From an uncultured Collinsella sp. (GTDB lineage Bacteria > Actinomycetota > Coriobacteriia > Coriobacteriales > Coriobacteriaceae), in contig USBX01000016.1 of the NCBI GenBank assembly GCA_900552995.1, forward strand, positions 1 through 11,935: a DNA stretch of 11,935 nucleotides. The letters are read 5' to 3'. The notes beneath the pieces are model-generated. The model did not search any database, was not told the DNA's origin, and saw only the letters and a program-made list of their open reading frames with translations. The position numbers and the translations under genes are program-made. Position 1 is the stretch's first letter. Each line of letters opens with the position of its first letter. This document shows positions 1 through 6,794 of the stretch, one piece after another.

Positions 1-108
1 GAGGGCTTAGTTCCCCAATCGTCCTCGGGCATGCAAAAAGCCTCGCTGCGCACTTCGTGCGGCGAGGCTTTTTGCCCCCCTGCGGAAAGATTGGAGAACT
101 AAGCCCTC
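1..108. repeat. Long imperfect palindrome enclosing a terminator-like hairpin
   Basis: Bases 1-20 and 89-108 are reverse complements with one mismatch (position 95). They enclose the hairpin at 33-75, so the whole unit could fold as one extended hairpin. The left arm starts at the very first base, so the palindrome may continue outside the window. The right arm shares the core GAACTAAG-like sequence with the direct repeat at 184-267. Nothing here looks coding. It could be a dispersed intergenic element or a compound terminator for genes on either side; the sequence alone does not decide. Confidence 0.7.
33..75. terminator. Bidirectional intrinsic-terminator-like hairpin
   Basis: A 14-bp perfect stem pairs 33-46 with 62-75, and an inner stem pairs CGCAC (49-53) with GTGCG (57-61). 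The outer stem carries a run of five A on the left and five T on the right, so a T-tract follows the GC-rich part of the stem on either strand. It lies about 200 bases past the stop of the HAD gene on the minus strand and could end that transcript, or one entering from the left. Confidence 0.65.
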
Positions 109-267
109 GTCCCTCCCAGGTTGACCTACTCGAGGTCGTCGCCCTTGTGGCGTTAGGTCTGAAAAGAATAAGAAGCCTTCGCGCTGCGGAATGATTTTGG
201 AAACTAAGTACGGGGACCCGCCCAAACCGTCCTGCTCAATCGCCCTTGTGGCGTTGGGGCTGAAAGG
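80..267. repeat. Two diverged direct repeats, about 85-88 bases each
   Basis: The stretches 80-167 and 184-267 align along their length. Both begin with CTGCGGAA, continue with a GATT..GGA..AACTAAG block, and end with the shared 16-mer TCGCCCTTGTGGCGTT (139-154 and 240-255) followed by a G..CTGAAA block. The middle is more diverged and differs by a few bases in length. With the palindrome at 1-108 this makes the whole non-genic stretch 1-281 repeat-derived. A reading frame can be drawn through it on the minus strand, but its peptide is low-complexity and resembles no family. Confidence 0.6.
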
Positions 268-281
268 GTGGGACGCGTGGG

Positions 282-905
282 TTATTTGGTTGTTAGGGTT
301 AGTAGGTCGTTGGGGGTTTTGAGGTTGTAGGTGGCATTTGGGATATCTTGGTGTGATCCCCATGCTGCTCGGGCAAAACTGACCCCTGCTGAAGTTGCGC
401 ATTGTTCGTCGTAGACGGTGTCGCCAACGTAGACGACGTTGCCAGGATTCGCGCCCGCACGTCGGAGATATTCGAGCATGGGTGCGGGTGCGGGTTTATG
501 TTCGGTTGTGTCTTCGACAAGGATGATGTGCTCAAAATACTTATCGAAACCAAGGGGTGCAATTTCTTTTGCGTATTCGTCGCGCGCACGTGAGGAGACG
601 ATGCCAAGTTTGCAGCCGCTATCGGCGAGTGTTGCGATGACTTCAAGCAAACCTGGAAACACGCTGATGGTGCTTTTAAAGCTGGCGGCAACTTGGCACC
701 AGCGATCCAACGTTGCCTGCGAGTAGATCCCAAGTTTCTCAAGGGCATCCTTGCCGGGTATGCCGAGGGCAAAGTCAAGCTCGTGTCGGGGAAGCGTTTT
801 GCTGGTCTCTTCTTGGACAATCTGGACAAGCGATGACAGAACGCTTTCTTCTGTATCTGCCAATGTCCCATCAACGTCAAATACGATATGGTCAAAGTGC
901 TTCAT
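282..905 (-). CDS. HAD-superfamily hydrolase, phosphoglycolate phosphatase-like
   Basis: This 207-residue protein has all four HAD motifs. Motif I is DVDGT with the nucleophile D10 and D12. Motif II is the serine in IVSS near 104. Motif III is K137 in EHKPAP. Motif IV is GDTVYD with D162 and D166. The helical insert between motif I and motif II (about 15-85) is the C1 cap of the Gph/PGMB-like subfamily. It is probably a cytosolic, Mg-dependent phosphatase acting on a small phosphorylated metabolite; the substrate cannot be read from the sequence. A GAGAGGAG-type ribosome binding site lies about 9 bases before the ATG. It follows the AraC-type regulator by 56 bases on the same strand and may be co-transcribed with it. 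Its length and motifs are intact. Phosphoglycolate phosphatase is only one of several possible activities. Confidence 0.9.
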   Translation of the reverse strand: MKHFDHIVFDVDGTLADTEESVLSSLVQIVQEETSKTLPRHELDFALGIPGKDALEKLGIYSQATLDRWCQVAASFKSTISVFPGLLEVIATLADSGCKLGIVSSRARDEYAKEIAPLGFDKYFEHIILVEDTTEHKPAPAPMLEYLRRAGANPGNVVYVGDTVYDEQCATSAGVSFARAAWGSHQDIPNATYNLKTPNDLLTLTTK

Positions 906-961
906 ATGATTGCTCCTCTCTGTTGTTTGCCTGCAAGTTTGATGCAGTGACAGAAGAAGGG

Positions 962-1900
962 CTAGCGGGATTTCTGCCTGGTGCTATCGAGATTCTGCCT
1001 CGCTGCTCGATAGCTCGAAGGAGTGCACCCCATTTGTTCTTTAAATACCTGGCCAAGATGGCTTGCTGTTATAAATCCGCATTGGCGCGCGACTGTCTGT
1101 ACCGTTCGCGTGGTGTGTGCCAAAAGTTCGCAAGCACGGTTTATGCGGTATGCGCGTAGATATGCCGCCGGGGTCGTTCCTGCACAAGTTTCGATAATGC
1201 GGTAACACTCTCTTTCGCTTACGCCGGCTGCAGATGCCATCTGGGGCACATCTATAGCGGCTGCATAGTTTGCGCGGATAAAGTCCAGGATTGCCTTGAA
1301 CTGTACGTCGCGGCTGGTCATCCAAGAGGCGCCGTCGGAAGAAAAGAGCGGTTCGGTCTTGGCGTTAATCTGAATCCAGAGCTCTGACAAACTATTTCGA
1401 AGCGCCATCTCGTTCTGCGGCTGTTGAAGGTCGTGGCTAAAGGAGCTCTTCAGCAAATCGATAAAGGGCATATCGTCGGGATTGGTGGGCGACCATTTGA
1501 GCACATCGACGCCTCGACATTGAAGCAATGGGTTGATGTAGCGCTTTTGGAGACGTCCCGCGGGATCGCCGAGCATCGACGGCTGAAAGATATGCAGCAT
1601 TTGAATGGCTGGCGCCGAATTGGGTGATTGCAGCGTACTGTGCAAAACGCCGCCGTTGATAAAGCCGGCGGACCCTTCCTCAAAGCGTACGTGCTCATGA
1701 GCCGCGTGCGTTCGATAGTCAATCGCTCCCTGCTCCATGTAGAAAAGCTCAACTTCGGAATGCCAGTGCCAGGGGACGGAATTGCCCGGATAGCGAGCGA
1801 ATTCTGCGCGTTCGGCAATATAGGGCCAGTCTTCGGCGGTCTCGGGAAACGCTTCCTCGCGTCCTCCGCGGTGCAATTCTATGTGATCCATGTTTCGCAT
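962..1900 (-). CDS. AraC-family transcriptional regulator with N-terminal cupin sensor
   Basis: This 312-residue protein has two domains. Residues about 42-110 form a cupin-like sensor with a metal/ligand-type histidine cluster (PWHWHSEVEL), a glycine turn (MEQG) and a second histidine strand (GGVLHS). Residues about 203-302 form the AraC/XylS double helix-turn-helix, with the characteristic second-helix segment ARQCGFITASHLGQVFKEQMG and the closing CTPSSYR. AraC proteins of this layout usually sense a sugar or related small molecule and act on nearby genes. Here the nearest same-strand target is the HAD gene. There is no clear ribosome binding site before the ATG at 1900; a TATACT hexamer lies just upstream, so a leaderless message is possible. 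M4 (1891) is an alternative start. Near the 3' end the coding DNA contains a 9-bp stem (983-991 with 1006-1014). Confidence 0.9.
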   Translation of the reverse strand: MRNMDHIELHRGGREEAFPETAEDWPYIAERAEFARYPGNSVPWHWHSEVELFYMEQGAIDYRTHAAHEHVRFEEGSAGFINGGVLHSTLQSPNSAPAIQMLHIFQPSMLGDPAGRLQKRYINPLLQCRGVDVLKWSPTNPDDMPFIDLLKSSFSHDLQQPQNEMALRNSLSELWIQINAKTEPLFSSDGASWMTSRDVQFKAILDFIRANYAAAIDVPQMASAAGVSERECYRIIETCAGTTPAAYLRAYRINRACELLAHTTRTVQTVARQCGFITASHLGQVFKEQMGCTPSSYRAARQNLDSTRQKSR

Positions 1901-1925
1901 GGCATCAGTATAAAGCGCGATGGGC

Positions 1926-2135
1926 TTAGATTGCTCTTGCCTGTTCGGGGAACGCCTTGTCTAGGGATGCTTGGAGCTTTTCGAAGGATGCTCGCAAGTT
2001 GTTGCTCTGGTCGGTTGAGCGTTTGGCTTTTGTGGTTGGGGAGTCGAGGAGGCCGTTTCTCTGTGTCGGGGGGAAGGAGAAAAGGTCTGCATGTTTTAGG
2101 GATGACTGCTGCGCTGCGTCATTGGAAGAATGCAT
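1926..2135 (-). CDS. Small hypothetical protein, 69 residues
   Basis: I do not recognise this protein. It is hydrophilic, with no membrane segment or signal peptide. A Ser/Pro-containing first half is followed by a short amphipathic helix (LRASFEKLQASLDKAF, about 48-63). The support for it being real is a strong GAGGAGG ribosome binding site about 10 bases before the ATG and a location 25 bases upstream of the AraC gene on the same strand. An open frame upstream on the same strand stops two bases before its ATG (TAAgcATG), which resembles translational coupling. It could be a small accessory protein of the AraC/HAD unit, the tail of a decayed gene, or a chance ORF. Confidence 0.4.
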   Translation of the reverse strand: MHSSNDAAQQSSLKHADLFSFPPTQRNGLLDSPTTKAKRSTDQSNNLRASFEKLQASLDKAFPEQARAI

Positions 2136-2388
2136 GCTTATGCGGCCTCCTCGATGTCCACCAAAAGGTTGCGCACGGGGTGTGCTGCTAGGTCCCGTGC
2201 GTTGGCTGTATTATGCCGCGGCCGTCGCAAAGAAGCGCTAAAGAAAGGCTTAATGAGGTTTGGCGTTACGATGAAACCGCAGGTCAGAGCTATCGAGTGA
2301 CACTCTTGAAAGGTTTTGAGCTTAAGGGCTTTCTAAGGTTTGTGACGTGGATGTGGCGCGGACGTGCGGAGCGTGTGAATGCTCGCTG
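2136..2388. other. Intergenic stretch; possible gene remnant and short repeat
   Basis: There is no convincing gene here. On the minus strand a frame is open from 2332 down to its stop at 2138-2140, 64 codons, without an ATG. Its last residues (LAAHPVRNLLVDIEEAA) look protein-like, so it may be the eroded end of a gene. The segment 2274-2291 matches 6656-6673 at 16 of 18 bases, and both copies are followed shortly by GTTTTGAG (2313-2320 and 6679-6686). A perfect 11-base palindrome, GAGTGACACTC, lies at 2295-2305. Confidence 0.4.
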
Positions 2389-3375
2389 TTAGCGTTGCGG
2401 CTCTGCGGCCCGCACCTGCTCGATGACCTTTTCCATGGTGGCGTCGATGCGGTCTTTTTTGAGCTCGCATTCCCAGATGGTTATGGGTGTCCAGCCCATT
2501 TGAGTGAGTGCTGCCACGGCAGCGCAGTCGCGCTCGACGTTGCGACGGAACTTTGCCTCCCAAAACTCAACGTTGCGCTTGGGCTGGCTGGGATTGCACT
2601 TGGGACAGCGATGCCAAAAACAGCCGTTGACAAAAATGGCGATCTTGCGCCCGGGGAAGGCGATGTCGGGCTTGCCAGGTACCTTCCATTCCAGACGGTA
2701 TCCCGTGAGGCCTGCTGCCCGCAGGCGCTGGCGAACGAGCAACTCGGGCTTGGTGTTGGCGCGCTTGTTTCCTTTCATGGACTTTTTTATCGCGGCGCGA
2801 CGGCGCACGAGCTCACGCTCGTCGGCGGAAAGGTCCGAGGTATCGATGCCATCGAGCAGGCCGGGCTTGGGGCGTTTTTTGCTCCGGCGCTTAGGTGCGC
2901 GCTTGGGTTTGGCGGTGGTTTTGTCGGCTGTGTTGGGCGCGGCGTCATCAGCGGAGCTTGCCTCAAGCCGGTCTTGCTTCAACTCAATCAGAGCATCGAT
3001 AAGCCCTTTGTCGGCGGGCATCCACTCAACGGTGGCAAGTGAGGTGCGCGGAATCCAGCGAATATCGAGCTGACGGTCATGCTTTTGCGGCTCATCAGAA
3101 TCGGTTGCCAGCGAGCAGTAGTAGCACTCCATGGAGAGATGGAAATCGGGGTAGTCGTACTCAACGGTGTAGAAGTCACGCAGGTTGGTGACCTTCACCT
3201 GCAGCTCTTCCATGAGCTCGCGGCGCACGGCGTCCTCGGGCGTCTCGCCGCGCATGAGCTTGCCGCCTGGGAACTCCCAAAGTCCCTGCATGTCGCCATA
3301 GCCGCGCTGCACGGCAAGCAGCTCGTCAGATCCTTCCTTGCGAATGATCCCAGCGGCAACATGAACAGTCTTCAA
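2389..3375 (-). CDS. Fusion of MutT/NUDIX hydrolase and Vsr mismatch endonuclease
   Basis: One uninterrupted frame of 328 residues joins two DNA-quality-control enzymes. Residues 1-135 are a MutT/NudG-like NUDIX domain: the box runs G38..E44..REL(52-54)..EE(56-57), with Gln at 59 where Gly is usual; such enzymes hydrolyse oxidised or non-canonical nucleoside triphosphates. Residues about 137-180 are an Ala/Lys-rich linker with a basic patch (KRAPKRRSKKRPKP). Residues about 185-328 are a Vsr endonuclease domain: NTKPELLVR, PGKPD with the catalytic Asp at 237, GCFWHRCPKC (251-260, metal/zinc site), the NVERD helix and WEC (301-303). Vsr nicks beside T:G mismatches left by deamination of 5-methylcytosine. 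I chose the TTG at 3375 because it has a GAGAGGA ribosome binding site 6 bases upstream and begins the NUDIX first strand (KTVHVAAGII). The frame further upstream is only the shadow of the opposite-strand ABC gene. No cytosine methyltransferase is present in the window. Confidence 0.88.
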   Translation of the reverse strand: MKTVHVAAGIIRKEGSDELLAVQRGYGDMQGLWEFPGGKLMRGETPEDAVRRELMEELQVKVTNLRDFYTVEYDYPDFHLSMECYYCSLATDSDEPQKHDRQLDIRWIPRTSLATVEWMPADKGLIDALIELKQDRLEASSADDAAPNTADKTTAKPKRAPKRRSKKRPKPGLLDGIDTSDLSADERELVRRRAAIKKSMKGNKRANTKPELLVRQRLRAAGLTGYRLEWKVPGKPDIAFPGRKIAIFVNGCFWHRCPKCNPSQPKRNVEFWEAKFRRNVERDCAAVAALTQMGWTPITIWECELKKDRIDATMEKVIEQVRAAEPQR

Positions 3376-3381
3376 CAGGAG

Positions 3382-3388
3382 TCCTCTC
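3382..3388 (-). promoter_or_regulatory. Ribosome binding site deciding the TTG start of mutT-vsr
   Basis: GAGAGGA on the minus strand, 6 bases before the TTG at 3375. No in-frame ATG or GTG at a suitable distance gives a complete NUDIX first strand. Confidence 0.6.
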
Positions 3389-3422
3389 TCAACATCAACA
3401 CGTGGCAGGCTAGCTACCCGTA

Positions 3423-3513
3423 CCTTACACAACGGTAAGGCAAGCGTAAGCCATATCGATGGTAGCCGACTCGGCTTCTTGCGACTATAGATGCCGTAGA
3501 CTAATCGCAAGAA
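3423..3513. promoter_or_regulatory. Divergent intergenic region with three dyads
   Basis: The 148 bases between mutT-vsr (minus) and the ABC operon (plus) hold three inverted repeats. CCTTAC/GTAAGG is at 3423-3428/3435-3440. AGCCGA-C-TCGGCT is at 3464-3476. TTCTTGCGA/TCGCAAGAA is at 3476-3484/3505-3513 and is perfect over 9 bp. The last ends where the AAAGGA ribosome binding site of the ABC gene begins, so it could mask that site in RNA or serve as an operator. I see no confident -35/-10 pair. Confidence 0.4.
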
Positions 3514-3523
3514 AGGACTCGGT

Positions 3524-4309
3524 ATGCAAACCACGCACATGGCGACCCCGGTACTGGAGGTCGCGCATCTCGAAAAGGTATATGGAGCGCTGGGCAACGT
3601 GACCCGCGCGCTCAACGATGTTAGCTTTACCGTCAACCGCGGCGAATTCGTTGGCATCATGGGCGCTTCGGGCTCGGGCAAGTCGACGTTGCTCAACTGC
3701 GTCTCGACCATCGATAGCGCCACGAGCGGCACGATCCGCATCAACGGGCAGGACGTAACACGCATGAAGCAGGCTAAGCTTTCGCAGTTCCGCCGCGAGG
3801 AGCTCGGCTTTATCTTCCAGGACTCCAACCTGCTCGATACGCTCACGGCACGCGAGAACATCGCCCTGCCGCTCACCATCGCGCGCACAAACTCGGCCGA
3901 AATCTCGACCCGCGTGCAGGATGTGGCCGCGCGTCTGTCTATTAGCCAGGTGCTCGACAAGTACCCCTACCAGATGTCCGGCGGCCAGCAGCAGCGCGTT
4001 GCCGCGGCTCGCGCGCTCGTCACCGACCCCACTATGATTATGGCCGACGAGCCCACCGGCGCCCTCGATTCCAAGAGCGCTCGCCTGCTGCTCGAGAGCC
4101 TGGAGGCCCTTAACCGCCGCCTGCGCGCCACGGTGCTCATGGTCACGCACGACAGCTTTGCCGCCAGCTACACGAGCCGTGTGCTGTTTATCCGCGACGG
4201 CAAGATCTTCACCGAGCTGCGCCGTGGCGACACCGACCGCCGAGAGTTCTTCGACCGCATTATGGAGGTCGTTGCCATGATGGGCGGTGAGGGCTCCGAT
4301 GCTCTGTAA
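3524..4309 (+). CDS. ABC transporter ATP-binding protein, BceA-like
   Basis: A 261-residue ATPase with every core motif: Walker A GASGSGKST (47-55), Q-loop Q99 (FIFQD), signature MSGGQQQR (151-158), Walker B MIMADEP (171-177) with catalytic E176, D-loop ALD (180-182) and switch H209. The sequence style (NLLDTLTARENI, GALDSKSA) is that of the MacB/LolD/BceA group, which partners FtsX-type permeases. Its partner here is the overlapping next gene. In BceAB systems the complex sits in the cytoplasmic membrane, protects against peptide antibiotics such as bacitracin, and signals to a sensor kinase. A ribosome binding site (AAAGGA) lies 6 bases before the ATG. M6 is a possible alternative start. 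Confidence 0.93.
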   Translation: MQTTHMATPVLEVAHLEKVYGALGNVTRALNDVSFTVNRGEFVGIMGASGSGKSTLLNCVSTIDSATSGTIRINGQDVTRMKQAKLSQFRREELGFIFQDSNLLDTLTARENIALPLTIARTNSAEISTRVQDVAARLSISQVLDKYPYQMSGGQQQRVAAARALVTDPTMIMADEPTGALDSKSARLLLESLEALNRRLRATVLMVTHDSFAASYTSRVLFIRDGKIFTELRRGDTDRREFFDRIMEVVAMMGGEGSDAL

Positions 4310-6500
4310 ACTCGCTTGGGGCAACGTCCGCCGCGCCGGCCGCGACTACCTCGTCTACCTTTTGACGCTCACCCTGGGCGTCACGGTCTTCTATGCCTTT
4401 AACACCATCTCGATGCAGGCCGACATCGCCGGAATCGATGAAGAGGGCTTGGCGCAGGTTATGGGCAGCATGCTCGGCTACCTGACGTACTTTTTGGCCG
4501 GTGTCATGGCCTTTTTGATGGTGTACGCCAATAACTTCATCATGAAACGCCGCAAAAAGGAGTTTGGCCTGTACCAGGTGCTCGGCATGGGGCGCGGGCG
4601 CGTCGCCACGATCATGGCGCTCGAGACCGTGATCGTCTCGGTTGTGGCCTTTGTCGTCGGCATTGTGCTGGGTGTGGGACTCTCCCAGCTCATGACATTC
4701 TTTACGGCCTCGCTCTTTAAGACACAGATCGCCAATTTCCACTTCTTTTTCTCGGTGCATGCGTTCAACCTGACCCTTGCCTGCATGCTCGTAATGTTTG
4801 TGCTTACGCTACTGCTGAACCTTCGTGCCGTGCGTCGTACCAAACTCATCGAGCTTATGGGTGCCGAGCGTCGCAACGAGAGTATCAAGACACGCAACCC
4901 CTGGATTGCGATTGCCATCTTTGCCGTGGGCGTGGTGCTTGTGGGCGTGGCCTATTACCGTCTGCTACGTGATGGGTTCCCGCTAACCGCGACGGACAGC
5001 AAGCTGCAAGAGGCCATGAGCCAGTTTGGCATTACGACCGCTATGGTTACAGTGGGTACCTTTGCGCTGTTCTGGGGACTCTCGGGCATGCTTATCAAGC
5101 TGCTGCAGAGCCTGCGCAGCGTGTATTGGCGCGGCCTCAATATGTTTACCGTGCGTCAGCTTTCGGCCAAGGTCAATACGGTGTGCTTTTCGATGGGCGT
5201 CATCGCGATGATTCTGTTTTTGGCCATTACCTCGGTGACCTGCGGTATGTCGATCGCCAACGTGATGAACGAGAATCTGGAGCGCTATAACCCTGTTGAC
5301 GTGTCTCAGACGTATGTCTATTACACGCCCGAAACGCTCGACTACTACAAGGAGTATGTCAATCCGTCTGAGGCCGATCGCATGGTGCTGGCCGATGCAA
5401 CGGTCGATTTGTACGCTGCATGGCATGGCGAGCGCAAGTCGGCGGACAACAACGACGAGACCGGCAAAAAGGTCAATATCGCCGATGTTGCCGGTGAGCA
5501 TGTACAGATCGATTCGTATCTGAGTTACCCGCTTGGCGGCTCGGGCCCCTCGGTGGTGGCGGGTGAGATGTGCAAGGCCATGGGCGAAAAGCTACCCAAG
5601 GCGCTCGAGGGAAGCAACGCCGATGCGATGGGTCTGTATGTGACGCCGGCGAGCCAGTACAACAAACTGCGCCAGATGATGGGCGAGGAGCCGGTGAGCA
5701 TTGGCCGCGACCAGTATCTGCTCACGTGTGATATGGGCGGTGAGCTGGGCGACCTGTACACCAAATACATGGCCGGCGGCCATACCCTCACCTTGGGCGG
5801 GCATGAGCTCAAGCCCGCAACCGATAAGTCGGACGAGGACACGGCGGCCATCGCCAACTCGGCGATGGGCAGCAATCCCGGTACCGTGGTCGTAGCCGAT
5901 GAACTGCTGTCCCAGCTTAATCTGCAGCCGTATTCCAGTAATCTGCTCGTTAACTACAAGCAGGGGATGGATGTGAGCAAGGCAGACGAGAGCATTAAAT
6001 ACACCATGCTCGACAATCTGCTCGTTGACGGCAAGGAGCCGGGGGGATGGGGAGTCTTCATCACGCGTTCCGAGATGTACACGCAAGCAGCGCAGATGAA
6101 CGGCATGATTAGCTATCTAGCCATCTATATTGGCTTTGTGCTGGTCATTGCATGTGCGGCGATTCTGTCGATCCAGCAGCTCTCCAATGTGGCCGACGGC
6201 AGCCGCAGCTATCGTGTGCTGGCACAGATCGGCTGTGACGACCGTCAGATCCGGCATTCGGTGATGGCGCAGCAAGCGGTGTTCTTCCTGTTCCCGCTGG
6301 CAGTGGGCTTGGCGCACTCCTTTGTGGCGCTCAAAGTGATCATCGAGCTGGTGAGCGTATTCGGCGATATGAGCATCGCCGGCACCGTGGGCCTCACCTG
6401 CGCGATTTTCCTGGCGGCCTATGGTGGCTACTTCTTGGTAACGTACCTCATGAGCGCCGGCATGGTACAAGCTGCCATCGCCACCCGCTACAGCGAGTAA
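4299..6500 (+). CDS. FtsX-domain ABC permease, BceB-like
   Basis: A 733-residue membrane protein. Ten hydrophobic segments can be read at about 18-37, 58-82, 106-136, 151-176, 202-221, 246-270, 294-322, 605-628, 660-685 and 694-720. A soluble region of about 280 residues lies between helices 7 and 8. This is the BceB/VraG layout, in which the large extracellular domain handles the peptide antibiotic. That domain looks longer than the roughly 200 residues usual for BceB, and the whole protein is longer than the typical ~650. The ATG at 4299 overlaps the ATPase gene by 11 bases, has GAGGG 5 bases upstream and gives the family-typical N-terminus (MLCKLAWGNVRRAGRDYL). A GTG at 4287 is an alternative that adds four residues. 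No BceRS-type two-component genes are next to it here. The substrate is unknown. Confidence 0.9.
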   Translation: MLCKLAWGNVRRAGRDYLVYLLTLTLGVTVFYAFNTISMQADIAGIDEEGLAQVMGSMLGYLTYFLAGVMAFLMVYANNFIMKRRKKEFGLYQVLGMGRGRVATIMALETVIVSVVAFVVGIVLGVGLSQLMTFFTASLFKTQIANFHFFFSVHAFNLTLACMLVMFVLTLLLNLRAVRRTKLIELMGAERRNESIKTRNPWIAIAIFAVGVVLVGVAYYRLLRDGFPLTATDSKLQEAMSQFGITTAMVTVGTFALFWGLSGMLIKLLQSLRSVYWRGLNMFTVRQLSAKVNTVCFSMGVIAMILFLAITSVTCGMSIANVMNENLERYNPVDVSQTYVYYTPETLDYYKEYVNPSEADRMVLADATVDLYAAWHGERKSADNNDETGKKVNIADVAGEHVQIDSYLSYPLGGSGPSVVAGEMCKAMGEKLPKALEGSNADAMGLYVTPASQYNKLRQMMGEEPVSIGRDQYLLTCDMGGELGDLYTKYMAGGHTLTLGGHELKPATDKSDEDTAAIANSAMGSNPGTVVVADELLSQLNLQPYSSNLLVNYKQGMDVSKADESIKYTMLDNLLVDGKEPGGWGVFITRSEMYTQAAQMNGMISYLAIYIGFVLVIACAAILSIQQLSNVADGSRSYRVLAQIGCDDRQIRHSVMAQQAVFFLFPLAVGLAHSFVALKVIIELVSVFGDMSIAGTVGLTCAIFLAAYGGYFLVTYLMSAGMVQAAIATRYSE

Positions 6501-6536
6501 CAAGCGGGCAAAACCGTCGCAAAATCAGAGCGAATA

Positions 6537-6578
6537 ACCGCCGCGAAGGGAGTCCAGCTCCCTTCGCGGCGGTATTTT
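6537..6578 (+). terminator. Intrinsic terminator after the ABC operon
   Basis: A stem of about 16 bp pairs 6537-6552 with 6558-6573 around a 5-base loop, and TATTTT follows. It starts 36 bases after the permease stop. Its stem (CCGCCGCGAAGGGA) is nearly the same as that of the hairpin at 6736-6776. Confidence 0.85.
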
Positions 6579-6601
6579 GCGTATCTAGAGCATCTCAGAT
6601 G

Positions 6602-6722
6602 CAAGTGAGTAGGCTTTTTTGGATCTGCCGAGCACATCGCGGCAAGTGCTCAATAAAATCGCAGGTCAGGGCTGTGGCGTTTTGAGGTGTGCTCGGCATC
6701 CCGCCAAAAGCCTACTCACTTG
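6602..6722. repeat. Palindromic intergenic element, 121 bases
   Basis: Outer arms 6602-6618 and 6706-6722 are perfect 17-bp reverse complements. Inner arms 6626-6638 and 6686-6698 match at 12 of 13, with the mismatch compatible with a G-U pair in RNA. The centre holds the 18-base segment 6656-6673 that recurs, with two changes, at 2274-2291. There is no ORF. It sits between two terminator hairpins. It resembles a MITE-like or REP-like dispersed element, or a structured RNA; I cannot tell which from one copy. Confidence 0.65.
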
Positions 6723-6735
6723 GTTTTACTGCTAG

Positions 6736-6777
6736 AAAACCGCCGCGAGGGAAAGTAACTCCCTCGCGGCGGTTTTT
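6736..6777. terminator. Bidirectional intrinsic terminator
   Basis: A perfect 17-bp stem pairs 6736-6752 with 6760-6776. It carries AAAA on the left and TTTTT on the right, so it can act on both strands. It lies between the convergent ABC operon and aguR. Confidence 0.8.
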
Positions 6778-6794
6778 GGCGTTTGCCCAGATAA

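Noticed and set aside
1..281. CRISPR array
   Set aside because: Only two diverged copies with no regular short spacers, and no cas genes.
7..402. 131-residue minus-strand frame at the window start
   Set aside because: It runs through the repeat cluster and overlaps the end of the HAD gene in another frame; composition is low-complexity.
3376..3960. N-terminal extension of the mutT-vsr frame to an ATG at 3960, giving a 523-residue protein
   Set aside because: The extra 195 codons are antisense to the ABC ATPase gene and its leader, are Ser/Arg-rich with no family resemblance, and a good ribosome binding site supports the TTG at 3375.
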